From Astrocystis sublimbata (Eukaryota > Ascomycota > Sordariomycetes > Xylariales > Xylariaceae), in contig JAJNNY010000024.1 of NCBI GenBank assembly GCA_022453515.1, positions 474,139 through 538,138 of the forward strand: a stretch of DNA of 64,000 bases, read 5' to 3'. Of this stretch, positions 10,916 to 23,606 are shown piece after piece. Position 1 is the stretch's first letter, and every line of letters starts with the position of its first letter. The translations under genes were made by a program, and so were the position numbers. Below the pieces are notes generated by a model, which was not told the origin of the DNA, ran no database searches, and was given only the letters and a program-made list of their open reading frames with translations.

Positions 10916-13161
10916 CTAGCAGTCCGGTACACTGACTGGAATATTGAAGGGGACACTTGTGGCTAATCCGCTGAGACTGGTCTCCTTAAACTCGTTCCGC
11001 ATACCTTGGGCCGTCACACGCATGGCACGGATCGCATCGTCGAGGCTGACCTTCTGAGTACCAGTATGAGAACTCAATGCCAGATTCGCACTTGAAATTG
11101 CCTTGATGGCTCCGAGCGCATTGCGCTCGATGCATGGTGCCTGGACCAAGCCGCCGATGGGATCGCAGGTTAATCCCAGGTTGTGCTCGATACCTATCTC
11201 GGCCGCCTGCTCGATCGTCTCCGGACTGGCACCCATGCATGCCGCGAAAGCGCCTGCAGCCATGGAACACGCAACACCCACCTCCGCCATACAGCCGCCC
11301 TCAGCAGCGCTGATAGTGGCGCCTCGCTTATAGAGCATGCCGATGGCTGCGGCTGTCAGCAGAAACGTCATGACGTCGCGTTCGGGATCATCGCTTATAA
11401 ATTCCACAGTATACTTCAGTACCGCGGGGATGATTCCGGCGGCGCCATTCGTAGGAGCCGTCACGATGCGGCCGCCTGCTGCATTGGTCTCATTCACAGC
11501 TATGGCATAGACCGTGAGGTAGTCCATAGCTGGGAGTGAGGTTCGTTTCGGCGGAGAGGGCATGATCGGGTGATACACTGATCCGTGAACATGCGGCGGC
11601 CCCCTCTTTCCATTCGTTCTTTTTCGGCTGAGGGCTATCGTCGCTGGCTCCGCATTGTCCACTGCTCGGAGACCTTTTGCAGATGATGCAGTGTCCGTCT
11701 CGAGGGGCTTTGCAGACGGCAGCTGTCCTTGAGCGTTTGCTGCCACGAGGCTCTGACCAGATGGGTAGAGGCCACGAGTCAATCGTTGGTAAAGGGCTGG
11801 CGCACGTCTGTGCAGCTTCAATGACCCCGGCAGGGTGGTATCGAGTGGTGCTTGCACGCCTTCGAGGATACTGTGGTCCATGACATCCCAAATGCGGAAC
11901 ACCTTGTCATGAACCTCCTCGTCTGTATAACCATGGCTCTTCTCGTTCTCGTATACCAGTTGGGCAATCGTTAGATTGTGTTTATTACAGAGTGCTAGAA
12001 GACTCTCTCCGTCACGGAAAGGATATCGGGGCTTCTGAGCACCTGTCTCCGTGGTGCTGGGTTCGGTTTCTACTGTAGTTGAACTGACGGAAGGGCCCGC
12101 AGTTTGAGCATCGACCAATGCGACCGACTCGTCAATTGATTCGGGAGGCTTGATCTCCGTTCCGGAGCGTCGGCCTCCCGCGTCCGCGCGTCTGATCTCC
12201 TTGTAAAACATATTTTCGGCCAAGTCTGCCGGGCTTCCTCCGCTGCTCTCGGTTTGCAGGTCTTTGGATTCTGGCTCGGTGATTTCAGCGGCCTGCAGGT
12301 TGACGGCAGCCGAATTGGACGCTTTCGAGAGCGCCCCATTTACAACGAAGCCACCACCGACACTGAACAAGTCATTCGTTGCCAGCATTGTGCCCTCCTC
12401 GTCGAAGACCGTCAGCCGCATTCCATTGCTGTGTAGCGGGAGTTTCCGCCCCCACTCCCATTTGAAGTCTTTCTCGTAGCTGAAATCAATCTCTTTACCG
12501 GCACCCTCCGCAAGCCCATGGCCTAGGTGAAGTTTCTTGGTTTTTTTTATTTGGGTAAAGCGAGAGGGCACGTAGGATGTGTCGACAGTCTCGACATCGG
12601 CACTCTCAAGTCCCAGAAGCAAGGCAGAAGGGGTCACTGCGACATGCGAGGTCAGCGATCGCTCGTGCAAGCGTACATTCCTGCGGTTGCGACGACCGGA
12701 CCCGGAATGAAACAGCCCACACCTCACTTACTGTGACCCTCGCCAGTGAGGGCAAGGCTCCCGTAGATAGCTATGCGAATCTTGTGGACTCTCCGAAGAA
12801 GGCCAGCTTCCTTCAGGTCGGCAACAAAGATGTTGCCAGCCCGCATTGGCCCGACCGTATGGGAAGACGACGGGCCAATGCCGATTGAGAACAAATCGAA
12901 TGTCGATATGACAGCATGTTCGTGATCAGCTTCACTGTAACTGCCTAAGTCGGCGTCTTGGTCGTTGTCTGCACTCGCTGCACTCTCGTCGCTGTAAGGC
13001 CGCGATTGCTTTGTTTGATAAGCCGGCGTGGGAGCGTTTAGACGGGGGCGTGCCGCGCAGCTTAGTCTCGATCGCCATCGTACTGTTGTATGCAGGTGGC
13101 GGGAGTGGTTTGGCAATGTACGTTGCAAGACCGCCAGACCTTGGGCGACTGCGGGTCTCAT
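10916..13161 (-). CDS. L-serine dehydratase, Fe-S type, probably mitochondrial
   Basis: Deaminates L-serine to pyruvate and ammonia using a [4Fe-4S] cluster. Exons are 12732-13161 and 10916-12636 (716 aa). The 95-bp intron 12637-12731 rebuilds the conserved [15 protein letters not shown]. The ATG at 13161 opens [17 protein letters not shown], an Arg-rich presequence without acidic residues. An upstream extension begins only with TTG and was rejected. The beta domain has [20 protein letters not shown]. The alpha domain has [23 protein letters not shown] and [19 protein letters not shown], then [17 protein letters not shown], with cysteines placed as cluster ligands. Both domains are fused in one chain, as in single-chain SdaA enzymes. 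Two low-complexity inserts of roughly 100 residues each make it longer than bacterial SdaA (about 455 aa). Confidence 0.92.
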
Positions 13162-14217
13162 CACGAAGCTGAATCCCTGTATAAGTGAATGACGTTGCAG
13201 AGTCGCGCTCGGAGTCGGGCCCAGGAGCAGAGAGAGTGTCCAACCAACGCCCAAGACAATTGGGATTCCAGCCGGTTGTTGACAAAAGGGTAGAGCCCGA
13301 ACCTCCCGGAAAGCAACACGAGAAATGAGAAAGTCAATCGTGTAACCACAGTCGATACCACATGTAGGTACCTAGGCACTTATTAGTTGTCCTCGATAAT
13401 CCTCGATAAGTGATATTCGATACCCAGTACTTCGTGACGCCGTACTCTCGGGAATGATAAGCGATTGTCCAATGAGAAGCCGCCAATTTCCAAAGCTGAA
13501 GCCGAGAGATTGCCGAACATCGGCCTAGACTTGACGCATCAAGCCATCGCGGCAGACCAAACCGTTACACGTGACCGGCACTCTCCCCGACTTACCTAAC
13601 AATTATTTCACTTTACACTGATAGTACGCATCACGACGCCATGTATTGGAAGACCTTGGTAACTTCTGCGAGGGCAGCATGGCCTAGTAACTTGGTAGGT
13701 TGACGAGTTGCGTAGGGAAACGGTAAAAGTTAGACTCATTCTGTTCTAGCGGGGAGACAATAATTCCCGGTTACCGAGCCCGCCTCGAATTCGGGACAAT
13801 CGTTTCGAATTCAAACAAATAGCATGCTCCGAGGTTCTCAACTCCCAAACATCTTGAATCAGACATTGTTGCGAATAGCAATTGGGTTCCTTTGTGGTTT
13901 CTTGGAGTGGTGATATCGCATGGCGCCTACAGCAAGTAAAGCAACATTTCGAGCAGGTAGTCATCAATTGAGGTTTCACGATTGGTATCTATCGCATGTA
14001 TCCTCTACTCCAAATATCTAAAAAGTGGTGTTCATTTCTTTGTACATCCCATGCAAGATTCCAAGCCCGAATATGCCGAAGAACACCCCATCCACCCCCC
14101 AAGATCTCGCATCTATATAATAATTCATGATATATGTATGATAACTTTGTGCGCCGAAACAATGAATTCCACCAAACTCTTACATTTTGGGAGTGCTGCT
14201 CCTCTGTATCTAAATGC
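13162..14217. other. Intergenic region upstream of serine dehydratase
   Basis: About 1.05 kb between the start of the serine dehydratase gene and the stop codon of the P450 gene, both on the minus strand. It contains the palindrome TAGGTACCTAGG at 13365-13376. No supported gene. Confidence 0.55.
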
Positions 14218-15955
14218 TTAAAAAACACGAGGCTTGAAGTGGATGTTTAGTGGAGGCTTGTGCCAGATGACGTAAGCCTTCTGACCACCGATCCAGTCGC
14301 GACATTCGGGGTCGAGTGTCAGATCAAAGTTGAAAAAGATTCTGGCAATGATGAGACGCATCTCGGCGTAGGCGAGACTATTTTTGCCAGGTTAGAATTT
14401 CGTGGTCTCCGACGACGTCGAAATTCGCACGGAACGGGACAGTGACTTACTTCTTTCCGATACAGTTTCGGGGACCAGTGCTGAAGGCTTGCATGGCATC
14501 AAACTGATCAGTCTTGTACTTGGGGTCGCCCAACCAGCGTTCCGGCCGGAACTCCATGGGGTCGGTCCAGTACTTGTCCCAGTGGTTAATCGCGTATTGG
14601 AAAACAGATACAACCGTCTAAGTCATAATTTGGTTAGTTACCAACGCTCGCAAACTACCCAGGTGACTGCGAGGATATTCTACTTACGTCCTCGGGGAGG
14701 GGTTGGCCCTCGACTGGGGCTCCGCCCTTGGGAACTTCTCGAAGCATCCCACTAGCCAGGGGAGGGTATCGACGGAGGGACTCATTCAGAACAGCCAACA
14801 TGTAGGGCAGCTCGTTAACAGTGTTCAGTAGGATTTCGTCCTCACTCTTGAAGCTAGTGCGGATCTCGTGCTCGAGCTTCTTCTGGACTTCGGGGTGGCG
14901 TGTGATGAGGAAGAGCGCACCAGTCATCAGGGTAGCGGTGGTTTCGGAGCCGGCGATAACCAACATCGAGGCGTTCATGGTTAGGCGGTCGATATCAAGG
15001 TCGAGCTCGTCTTTCCTCTTTAGCAAACCCTCGATGAAGTCGGGACGCTCGGCACCGAGTTCTAGGCGCTGCTGGACCTTCTCCTTGACTACGGCACGGT
15101 GGCGAGTGTTCTTAGAGGCGGCAGTCTTTCCGAGCCATTGGATGGGAGTGCTGAAGCCAATGTTGGCCAGCGCAATAAGACAGGCATTCTCTCGGATTGT
15201 GTCGGTAAGGAGACGAACCCATGGGTGGTAGTCACTCTGCTGCAGGCAGCCGAAACCACCGGGGGAGCCGAAAGCGAGATCGCCAATGACGTCGAAGGTT
15301 GTGTAGTTGAGCCAGTCACGCATGTTGAGAGCGACGTTGGGGGACTTGTCGATGTTTTCGCGCAGACGCTGGATCAGCAGGTCGACGTAGGAGCGGATCA
15401 GAGGTGCTTGTTCGGCCATAGTGCGCGCACTGAAGCCGTGGGCAAGCTGACGGCGCAGAGCGCCGTGTTCCTGACGCCGGGCATTGATGATGTGTCTTGG
15501 GGCATCGATGAACAGCTTGTATAAACGGTCGGACTTGGGGAACTCCTCCTCGCCGGCCTTCTTGTGGCCGTAGATGTCGTGCCAGGCCTGAGGGCTGGCG
15601 TAGGCGAGCTCGTTGGGTGCAATGCGGACAACGGTGCCGTACTCCCTGTGAAGATCGCCGACGTGGAAAGTGAGAGTGCCGTTGAACAGGTGCCAAGCAC
15701 GGGGAAGATACGAGGCCCGGTGGAGGACGGGACCGGGAAATCTGCGGAGAGGATGGAGGAAGAGATTGTAGAATAAGCTCCCAACCACATATAGTGCGAC
15801 CTGTAGGCGGTTCCTAGTCAGTGCGAGTTCTGGTATGGGATCCTAGGAACCTAGCGTAGAGAGAGATGCGGAGAGATGGAGAGAACGAGACAGAGAAAAT
15901 GTCTGGTGGAGGAGAAAGGACTTACGGCCAGGACGCCGTAAAGGAGGATCGCCAT
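14218..15955 (-). CDS. Cytochrome P450 monooxygenase, microsomal
   Basis: A heme-thiolate oxygenase of 489 aa anchored by an N-terminal membrane helix (MAILLYGVLAVALYVVG). Four exons: 15926-15955, 14688-15800, 14451-14617 and 14218-14377, with introns of 125, 70 and 73 bp, all GT-AG and all restoring frame. Hallmarks are a proline-rich hinge (HPLRRFPGP), the I-helix AGSETT, the K-helix ESLR, the PERW motif and the heme loop FSTGPRNCIG with the cysteine ligand. The sequence style resembles fungal P450s related to isotrichodermin C-15 hydroxylase, but the substrate cannot be read. No polyketide synthase, NRPS, terpene synthase, regulator or transporter lies nearby, so it stands alone rather than in a metabolite cluster. 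Confidence 0.93.
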
Positions 15956-18900
15956 TCTGCCTGCTCAGCCAACCGGCGATGATTGGCAAATCGAATTTAC
16001 TCGTGTTCTCTCATGCAGTGTGGCTTCTCGAGTGTGCCACGCAGTGAACCGCCGAATCGTGTCCCCTTTCGATGCAAGTGTGAATGTGCAATGGCTACAC
16101 TCAAACAGTTCGGAAGACGACAAGAACAACCTGGGCCGGTGCAGCGACGGTGGGTGAGGATTGATACTTAAAGGCGTGAGTGAACAGCTAGCTGCCGAGC
16201 TGCGACCCATGCCGGATTACCCACCCACCTTCCTTGCCCGTCTTGTCTTGTCTGGTCGCTCCTGCCCACGCTGCCGAGCTGCGACGTCCATGAGAGAAGG
16301 TCCGTCCCAGGCGAGCCAGGCACTTGCCAGGTTGCTCGGAAGTTGGAACACAGCAGCACTCAATGCGCTACACCGCGACACTAGGCTCGGATGGGCAATC
16401 GCTTCATCTGAGGGCGACGCCCATTGGCATGTGTCCTGCTCTGCTACTGACCGTACGCAGTATTTGTGTTCATCGAGCTAACATGTCCCGACCTAAACCC
16501 TTGGCAGGCGAGGCAGGATGACAGGTGTAAGCCGAATCGCTTACTACTTACTACGCGTACTAATTAGGTACTGCAGTCGAACCACCAACACTGGACTGGG
16601 ACCACCTCGACCACCACTTTTATTTTTAGACGCGCAGCCTTCAGCCGGTCGCCTGGTAATATCAGGTACCTGTTCGCTCGCATGTTGGACGCCCCCCTTA
16701 CTGCTAGCACTGCTGGCCTTGAGCCTTGAGCCTCGAGCCTCGAGGAAACAAGCCTATCATATTACGGGCTCATCTTACATTTGCGCTTTGGAACCGCCAC
16801 TATTCATCCATCCCTCCTACGGCACTTCGTCTTACCGACATGGAAGATCAGGCCCTCGGGGCACAATATGCAAGACCCCTGCCAGGCGAGCCAGGCACTT
16901 CTTCTTGTAAAGTTCTGATTGGCTATCGATCGCACGCAAAATTCAACTTTTGCAAGCTGCCAATACGTCTGGCGATTGAGAACACTCTGCTTAATTGTCA
17001 AAGCTTGAATTGGATGGCTAAGCGCAGTAGCTCAAAGCTCAGTCTCCACCTGGGCATAGGTACTAGGTAGTAAGTACTGGACTCGTCTCATTGCTCGTCT
17101 GCTCAGGGTGTCAGGTTCCCTTACAAACCTTAGCAACATTAGTTAGAACTTAGGGCATCTCTGCACCGAGTCGGCATCATCCATAAGAAGAAGTCCGAAA
17201 CAGCCAATCAAATGCCCTTTCTAAGCTCACATCACTGAGGTATCTTTCGGATTGATATCCATACCTACCAAAGTAATTGACTTGCTATGAATATGGAGTT
17301 TCCCTCACAAGAGGCCGTGCTTGCAACATTCTTGTTCATGTGAAGCAATTCAATGTTCAGTCACAAGCTTAAAGGCACAACATAACCAGAGGTACGTTAT
17401 GAATGCCAGGTTGCCCACCTTATTTACATTAATGCCATGCTTCCAGGCGGGCCAGGATGCCTAGGTAGTTGGGACAAAAATAGAATCTCCAACGGAGGGA
17501 GATGGCGGGTAAGGCTCCAGCTCTTTTATTAGCGTTCAATACCTGGGGAAAGGTCGTGCTGCCATCATGCGCATCGGAGTTCAAACAGGGTTAGACACTT
17601 TAAGCTATCACGGCAAACCCCGTCGACACTCTGTACATGTAAGCAGATACCTACTAGTACCTAGGTAGTATCATCCGCCACGATACCACTGCCGGTCCGT
17701 TATGCATAGATACCTACGCCTAGGTACATATATAATGCCATTATATCAATGACACTTCAAATTAGTATAAACTTCAGAGATGGGCTACAGTGTAATTTCT
17801 ATCTATATCTTCAACGCGAGGCGTCCACAACAACACGTCAATTCCTCAAAACATGAGGTACTGTACGTGCATATGGCGGCCGGCCCGTCAGTCAGGATCG
17901 GCACTACCAAACCAATTTGCGCCGTGTCCGTATTTGGAATGCCATTTTACTAATCTCGTCACCTACCTTCTAGAAAAGCCTGAGAAGGTGCCAAGGTTGC
18001 TTCGAAGCACACAACATGCTTGACACTGCAGCTCACTGAACTATTACAGATGTGTATAAATAATGAATCTCTTCTCCCACTCTTATCCGGCACATCATGT
18101 CACCCTACTCCCCGAAGCTGAGTTAGGGCAGCCGCATGGAAGTTTGCTGTAAATATACAGCTCCTAATACGGAATGTATGAGCGCTTCACGAAACTAGAG
18201 CGTCTCCCGGACAGAGCTGTAAATTCACGGCTTAACATATAAAGCCGCTCAAATACGGAACGCTCGTATCAATGATCGCAAACGTCAGAGCTATGCCCAC
18301 ACCAATAAAGACACCTGCAGCTCTAGAAAGTCATTAATCAAGGCCCGCCCGCGATCGATATCATAAATTATTCTGCATCTTGCTTGTGAATGTTTCAGAC
18401 ATCTATGTAGGTCCCTATGTAAGTACTTTCCATACAATTGTAGGGTACTAGGTAGTTACTGCCCTTGGTGACTCACCCCACAGTCTCTGTCGCCAAGCAA
18501 ACCTTGGAACCTGCGCGATAACCGATAGCGGCCGCCCAGGCCCTCAGACCTCCAAGTGTATGCCGTCACAGCCTCACAGCCTCACAGGCGAGCATGTATG
18601 ACTAGGTACCTAGAATGTACACTTTGTGAAGAGCCATATCTACTACAGGTAAGGTACATGTAGGTGGCTATATCAGTCCTTGATAGAATAACTTCCAACT
18701 ATTAATAATTCCTCGATTACCTAGTAGTATGTTTATAGCTTGTTTTAAAGCAGTCTGTTGGTTATACAATTGTCATACGGGATTAAGCGGAGTATTAGTC
18801 ACTACTAGGTAGTAGAGGGGCATATGACTCTACGCCTTTGTATATACAACAGTAGGTGGGCGAGTGGGCGAGTGGGCAAGGTTCCCTGCCACTTTGGATT

Positions 18901-19194
18901 CTGCAGCAGCATTTTGTTGATATACATACCTGAGGTCATTCTGGCAATTGCGACCAGCGGTCTGCGCCTCACGAGCTGCCACTTTGCTTAACCCGCCAGC
19001 GACCCCAATGATCACCCGAATACATCGACAACCCAGCACCTGCATCTGCATCACCCATCAGTCAGCATGACAGGGAAAGGCGCCGTCAGTAAACAGACTC
19101 CGCACGAGCGGAAACGAGGTGAAGCTGTACGCATGCGCCTCCCGCATGGTCGAATCCAATAAAGCCGCTCGATCGCAGAATAAAGCCGCTGCTA
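15956..19194. other. 3.2-kb gene-poor interval with repeats
   Basis: No supportable coding region. It carries a 19-bp direct repeat (CCAGGCGAGCCAGGCACTT at about 16308 and 16882), a dispersed palindrome-bearing repeat at 18130-18270, several TAGGTAC-type motifs and three copies of ATAAAGCCGCT (18238, 19159, 19181). The last two copies lie just before the GTPase start codon. Confidence 0.55.
18130..18270. repeat. Dispersed palindrome-bearing repeat, copy 1
   Basis: This segment contains two near-palindromes of one type, GCTGTAAATATACAGC at 18146-18161 and AGCTGTAAATTCACGGCT at 18215-18232. About 45 bp around the first aligns by eye with 48893-48940: both read GCCGCA, then A(A/G)TTTGC, a hairpin, YTCC, and CTAA(A)TACGG. 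It looks like a relic of a repeat family, perhaps a MITE end, but no intact terminal repeats or target duplication were identified. Confidence 0.45.
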
Positions 19195-21431
19195 ATGAAC
19201 GTCGCGCACCAGGCACTCAGCGACTTCGCCGAATTCGTCGAGAAACAGCAGGCCTTGCGATATCCCACTGCCAAAGCCGCCGACTCTGAGTACCACGAAG
19301 AGCTCGACATCCTAGACTCCCTGGATTTCGGCCATGTCGAACCTCAGGTTCCTCTGCGACAGCTGGTGCTGCCCTCCGCTGAGCACGATGAGGCCAATCT
19401 AGCCAAGCTTTCCGAACACATCGCCGAACGGCTAGCCGAAGGCAACGGCGAAGCCATGTTTGAACTCGGCTTTGAGAACAACAACGCATCCATGCGGCTC
19501 ACCCGCGATGAGTGGGATATCGCCCTCGCCCGGCTGAGGGACGTGGCCAAGACACACCGTGCCGACTGCGACATCCTTCTCACTAAGAACGTCGGAGGGC
19601 CGGAGGAGGCCGCGTCTACAGCAGCTGGTAGCCAGGCCAAGAGCCAGGGCAAACATAAGGATTGCAGTGGCAAGATTCTCATCCGGCAAGCGCCTCCGAC
19701 GATCGAGGATGTTATTGAGACTCGGATCGCGGTCGTTGGAAACGGTAAGTCGTTTCTTGCTTTTTTTTTTAACCACCTCTGTATTTGTTGCTTATTCACC
19801 TTTTTATTTATTGCTTGTTAACTTGGTTGGGTGTATTATACTTGTTTCTTTTATTAACATTTTCGCTTGTTTTTTTTTAACCGATCTTGTTTGTGTTCTT
19901 ATCATCCTCCTTGCTTGTTACCCATTAACCCTTGATAATCTAACCCCTTGGGATAGTCGATGCTGGCAAAAGCTCTATGTTAGGCGTGCTCGTGAAAGGC
20001 GACCTCGATGATGGCCGTGGCAAGGCTCGTGTCAACCTTTTCCGCCACAAGCACGAGATCGAGACCGGCCGGACGAGTTCGGTGGGGATGGAGATCATGG
20101 GCTTCGACACGGTCGGAAACACCATTACGTCTGACACACCCGGCAGAAAACTGTCATGGGAAGAGATTGGCAAGCGAAGTGCCAAAGTGATCACCTTTAC
20201 GGACCTTGCAGGACACGAACGTTATCTCAGAACAACTGTTTTCGGGCTGCTATCTAGCAGTCCCAACTACTGCTTGCTGATGGTCGCTGCCAACAATGGA
20301 CTTATCGGGATGAGCAAAGAGCATCTCGGAATCGCTGTGGCGCTTAATGTTCCGAGTATGCAACCCCTGGAGCCATTTATTTCCCCTTCTAGAGTTACGG
20401 GAGTATAAATTGCCCCAATAGGTATCTATGCTCCCGAAACACCTGTAAACCACTGCTTTATAAGCGCTTATTTTACTGTAAAAGGCAATTACTGACTCTA
20501 GCGGCTGTAGTCATGGTCGTTATTACTAAGATTGACATTTGCCCCCCGAATATCCTCGAGCAGACGATACAGCAGATCACCAAGATCCTCAAATCTCCTG
20601 GCGCCAAGAAAATGCCTATCTTCATCAACGACCGAGAAGAGTGCATCAACACGGCTACGCAATTCGTAAGCCAGAGAATCTGTCCCATATTCCAGGTGTC
20701 CAATGTTACAGGGAAGAACTTAGACCTGGTTCGGACGTTCCTAAACATACTACCCCACCACGGTCGCTACGATTCCGATGCACCGTTCGAATTCAGTGTC
20801 AATGATACCTTTTCCGTCCCGTTTGTTGGAACCGTTGTCAGTGGGATTGTCAAGTCGGGGGTCGTCCATGCAGGCGATAACGTGCTAATTGGGCCGGACT
20901 CTCTGGGTCAATTTATACAAACGAGCAGTAAGTGCATCTAAGTCGTTGTCAAGAAGGCAGTAGCTAATCCTCGCCCTCCAAGTTCGGTCTATCGAACGTA
21001 AACGAATCAGCGTCCCGGCAGCTTCAGCTGGCCAATCTGCAAGTTTTGCGCTGAAAAAGGTACGACGGAAAGATGTCAGAAAAGGCATGGTGGTTCTGCC
21101 AAAGGTCGAGGGTCAACCCGCTCCCAAGGTATCGCGAGAATTTGTTGCAGAGGTTCTCATCCTGTCACACGCGACCACTATCAAGACAAAATACCAGGCG
21201 ATGTTACATGTCGGACCAGTGCAGCAGACCTGTTCCATTATCGACGTAGATCGTCCGTTTATCAGAACAGGCGACCGTGCTACGGTGGCATTCCAGTTCG
21301 TGCAGCGGCCCGAGTATCTAGCGCCGGGAGATCGGCTTTTGTTCAGAGAAGGCCGTACTAAGGGTCTAGGGATGGTCATATCTATCGGATACGATCCGAA
21401 CAATCCCCTCGTGCCCGGAACAGCAGAGTGA
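19195..21431 (+). CDS. GTPBP1/GTPBP2-family translational GTPase
   Basis: An EF-Tu-like GTPase of 604 aa; mammalian GTPBP1 and GTPBP2 act in tRNA delivery, stalled-ribosome rescue and mRNA decay. Exons are 19195-19744, 19957-20355, 20511-20927 and 20983-21431. Introns of 212, 155 and 55 bp each restore frame; the first is very T-rich and splits the P-loop. Visible motifs are G1 GNVDAGKSS (about 182-190), effector [15 protein letters not shown]3 DLAGHERY, which is the family's variant of DTPGH, and G4 TKID. Beta-barrel domains follow ([19 protein letters not shown], and a C-terminal [21 protein letters not shown]). The N-terminal ~180 residues are a family-specific extension. The start at 19195 is the first usable ATG, but a 5' exon upstream cannot be excluded. 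Confidence 0.9.
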
Positions 21432-21952
21432 TCAGATATACTAACAAGGAGTCGACATATATAGGTATCCCTTTAATGGTTAATATTCTGCTTAATCTAG
21501 AACTAACTAAGAATCATATAATTAGGAAACTTATATGAAAATAAGGTCCAAGGTTATATAGTTAAATAATAGCTAGATATTAAATAAACATTGAATAATA
21601 TAATAAGACTAATAATAGTATATAAACATGGAGCAAAACAATCCTATATAATTTTTTTAGAGATCTAGCTATAGATGAAAATGTACCATTCCTAAAATTC
21701 CACTCTGTCTAAGAAAAAGACACCTGTAGTGACTACTCTTAGCATGTCGTGGTAGGATTAAACCTTGCTTATTCTTATCTCAGAATGTTGGTCTTTTTAT
21801 TTTAAAGCTCACAACAGCTCGGTTTAAGTCATCTTTTTGAATTATTATTATTGTTGCAATAATGATACACGCTATACACATTAAGTACACCTCAACTTCT
21901 TTTGGAACAAGACAGTCGTGGCTAGCGATTATGTATTAGATGTCGGAGAATC
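21432..21952. other. AT-rich convergent intergenic block
   Basis: Between the GTPase and the coiled-coil protein stop codons the sequence turns visibly AT-rich from about 21480 to 21900, full of TTA/TAA/ATA. This is the composition left by repeat-induced point mutation in a decayed repeat, or simply an AT-rich 3' spacer. No ORF remains. Confidence 0.5.
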
Positions 21953-23490
21953 TCATTTAGCATCCCTTTTCGCCTTCTCGGCAATCTCCTCCGCCTTCTT
22001 GGATTTCTTCTCTAAAATCTGCTTTATCTCCTGAGCGGTCTCTTCCAGAAGCTTCTCTCCCTCGTCTTTGTGCTTCTCGGCGACTTCCTTCAGCTGGTTT
22101 ATTTTCTCCAAGATCTCGGAGCCACTGGGGATGACCTTGAAGTATTGATCGATACCGAGGCTGCTGGCAGCCTTCTCACCCTTGGACTTGGCCTTGTCAA
22201 CGTAGGCCTGGAGGGCTCTGGTGTCACCCGACTCGGCGGCCTTCTTGGCCTGATCGAAGGCCTCTTTCACGTTGCCCTGTTTCAGGGCACTCGCGTTCTT
22301 CTCGACGAGCTCTTTGACCTTGGGGTTCTTATCTAGGTAGGGCTTGGCACCTTCCAGAGCCTTGTTCCATGCATCGTCACCCAGCTTCTTCACTTGTTGA
22401 GTCTTCTCCTCGATCAGACTGCGCACCTTATCCAGGTTGGCAGCGCTTAAGCCACCGGCTAATATGTCCTTGGCCTGATTCCAAGTCTCGTCGACCTGCT
22501 TTTTGGCTTCGGGACCGTATTTATCGCCAAGTTCTTTCAACTGGTCAACTGTAACAAGTGATGTCAGCGGTTGCCACCTCCCGTTGAAAATTGGGGTTGG
22601 ACTTGGAAACATGGAAAAATATCAGGAGCAATAATGCGCGTTGGTTGGGTTGTGCCTCGGAGAATGGCCAGGAGGGGACAATTGAATTAAATGGATGCAT
22701 ACTGCTTCCGCCGAACTTCTCCTTGGCCTGAGGATGGTTGTTCAGTATGTCTGTCAACGAGTTTCCGGCCAGACCGCCCAGCTTGGCTCCGATATCTGTC
22801 AAAATGCTATAGGCTTTGGAGGCTGTTTCCAGGCTGAGGCCGGATTTTGAAAGTTCTTGAAACTGCTTGTAGGCATCATTGATGATCTCGTTGACTTCGC
22901 CACGATGATTTTGTCTGAGGGTATCCACATCCTTGAATATAGTGTCGACGTACTGCCTTCCGCCGGGTACCCACGCGACATACTGTCAGAGAACACAGAT
23001 TAGAATGTTGCTCGGATAACTGAAACCATCTATAATATTAGGAGAAGGGGCCATTGGGTGTGGGTTGAAGCAACTAAAAAGGCTGCAATATCACCACAAG
23101 TCATGTACGTGGCTTAATGGACGGTTTCGAGCTACTCACGGAATAAGCAAACTCCTTCATGTAGTTGATTGCACCATCGACGTCGGGTGTTTGGCCTTGT
23201 ATCTTCTTTGCGGCTTCATTGTACGTGTCGTTGACCTGCTTTGCGCCTTTGTTGATAGTCCGGTGCAGTTTGCCCGACGGAGTCATCAGATATACACCAT
23301 ACAGGGCTAGACCGGCGACTAAGCCACCAGCTGCACCGGCGGCAATGTGCGAACTGGACTGACTAGTGGCATTGGTTGATGTGGATGAGGATGAGGATGT
23401 TGATTCAAACCGAGCGCGCGCAGGGCACGGCGCACGACCAACGCGGGCCGACCGCGCAAGCGTTGTGCGGGCAGATCTTGCAACGTTCAT
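21953..23490 (-). CDS. Mitochondrial membrane coiled-coil protein of unknown function
   Basis: A 408-aa protein with exons 23140-23490, 22703-22982 and 21953-22548 (introns 157 and 154 bp). The ATG at 23490 opens an Arg/Ala/Ser presequence (MNVARSARTTLARSARVGRA) typical of mitochondrial import. A glycine-rich membrane segment follows (AAGAAGGLVAGLALYGVYL). The rest is a long Lys/Glu/Ala-rich helical region with loose repeats such as VDQLKELGDKYGPEAKK and AWNKALEGAKPYLDKNP, ending in a strongly charged coiled coil. It resembles fungal proteins that I recall being labelled 'calcofluor white hypersensitive protein', but that name says little about function. The topology suggests an inner-membrane anchor with a soluble helical domain. 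It faces the citrate synthase in tandem. Confidence 0.75.
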
Positions 23491-23606
23491 GATTGGTACC
23501 TTGGGGGTTTTAATGGTTGTAGAGGTATCTGAGTAAGGAGGGAGTGGTGATAGGGTGATCAGGAGGGGGGTCAGGAGGGGGGTCAAGAGGCGGTAGGTAG
23601 ACTTCG

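Noticed and set aside
13162..13254. Upstream extension of serine dehydratase (start at 13254)
   Set aside because: That start codon is TTG; the ATG at 13161 gives a good mitochondrial presequence.
14218..15955. Secondary-metabolite cluster around the P450
   Set aside because: No backbone enzyme, transporter or pathway regulator lies within the window; its neighbours are a serine dehydratase and non-coding DNA.
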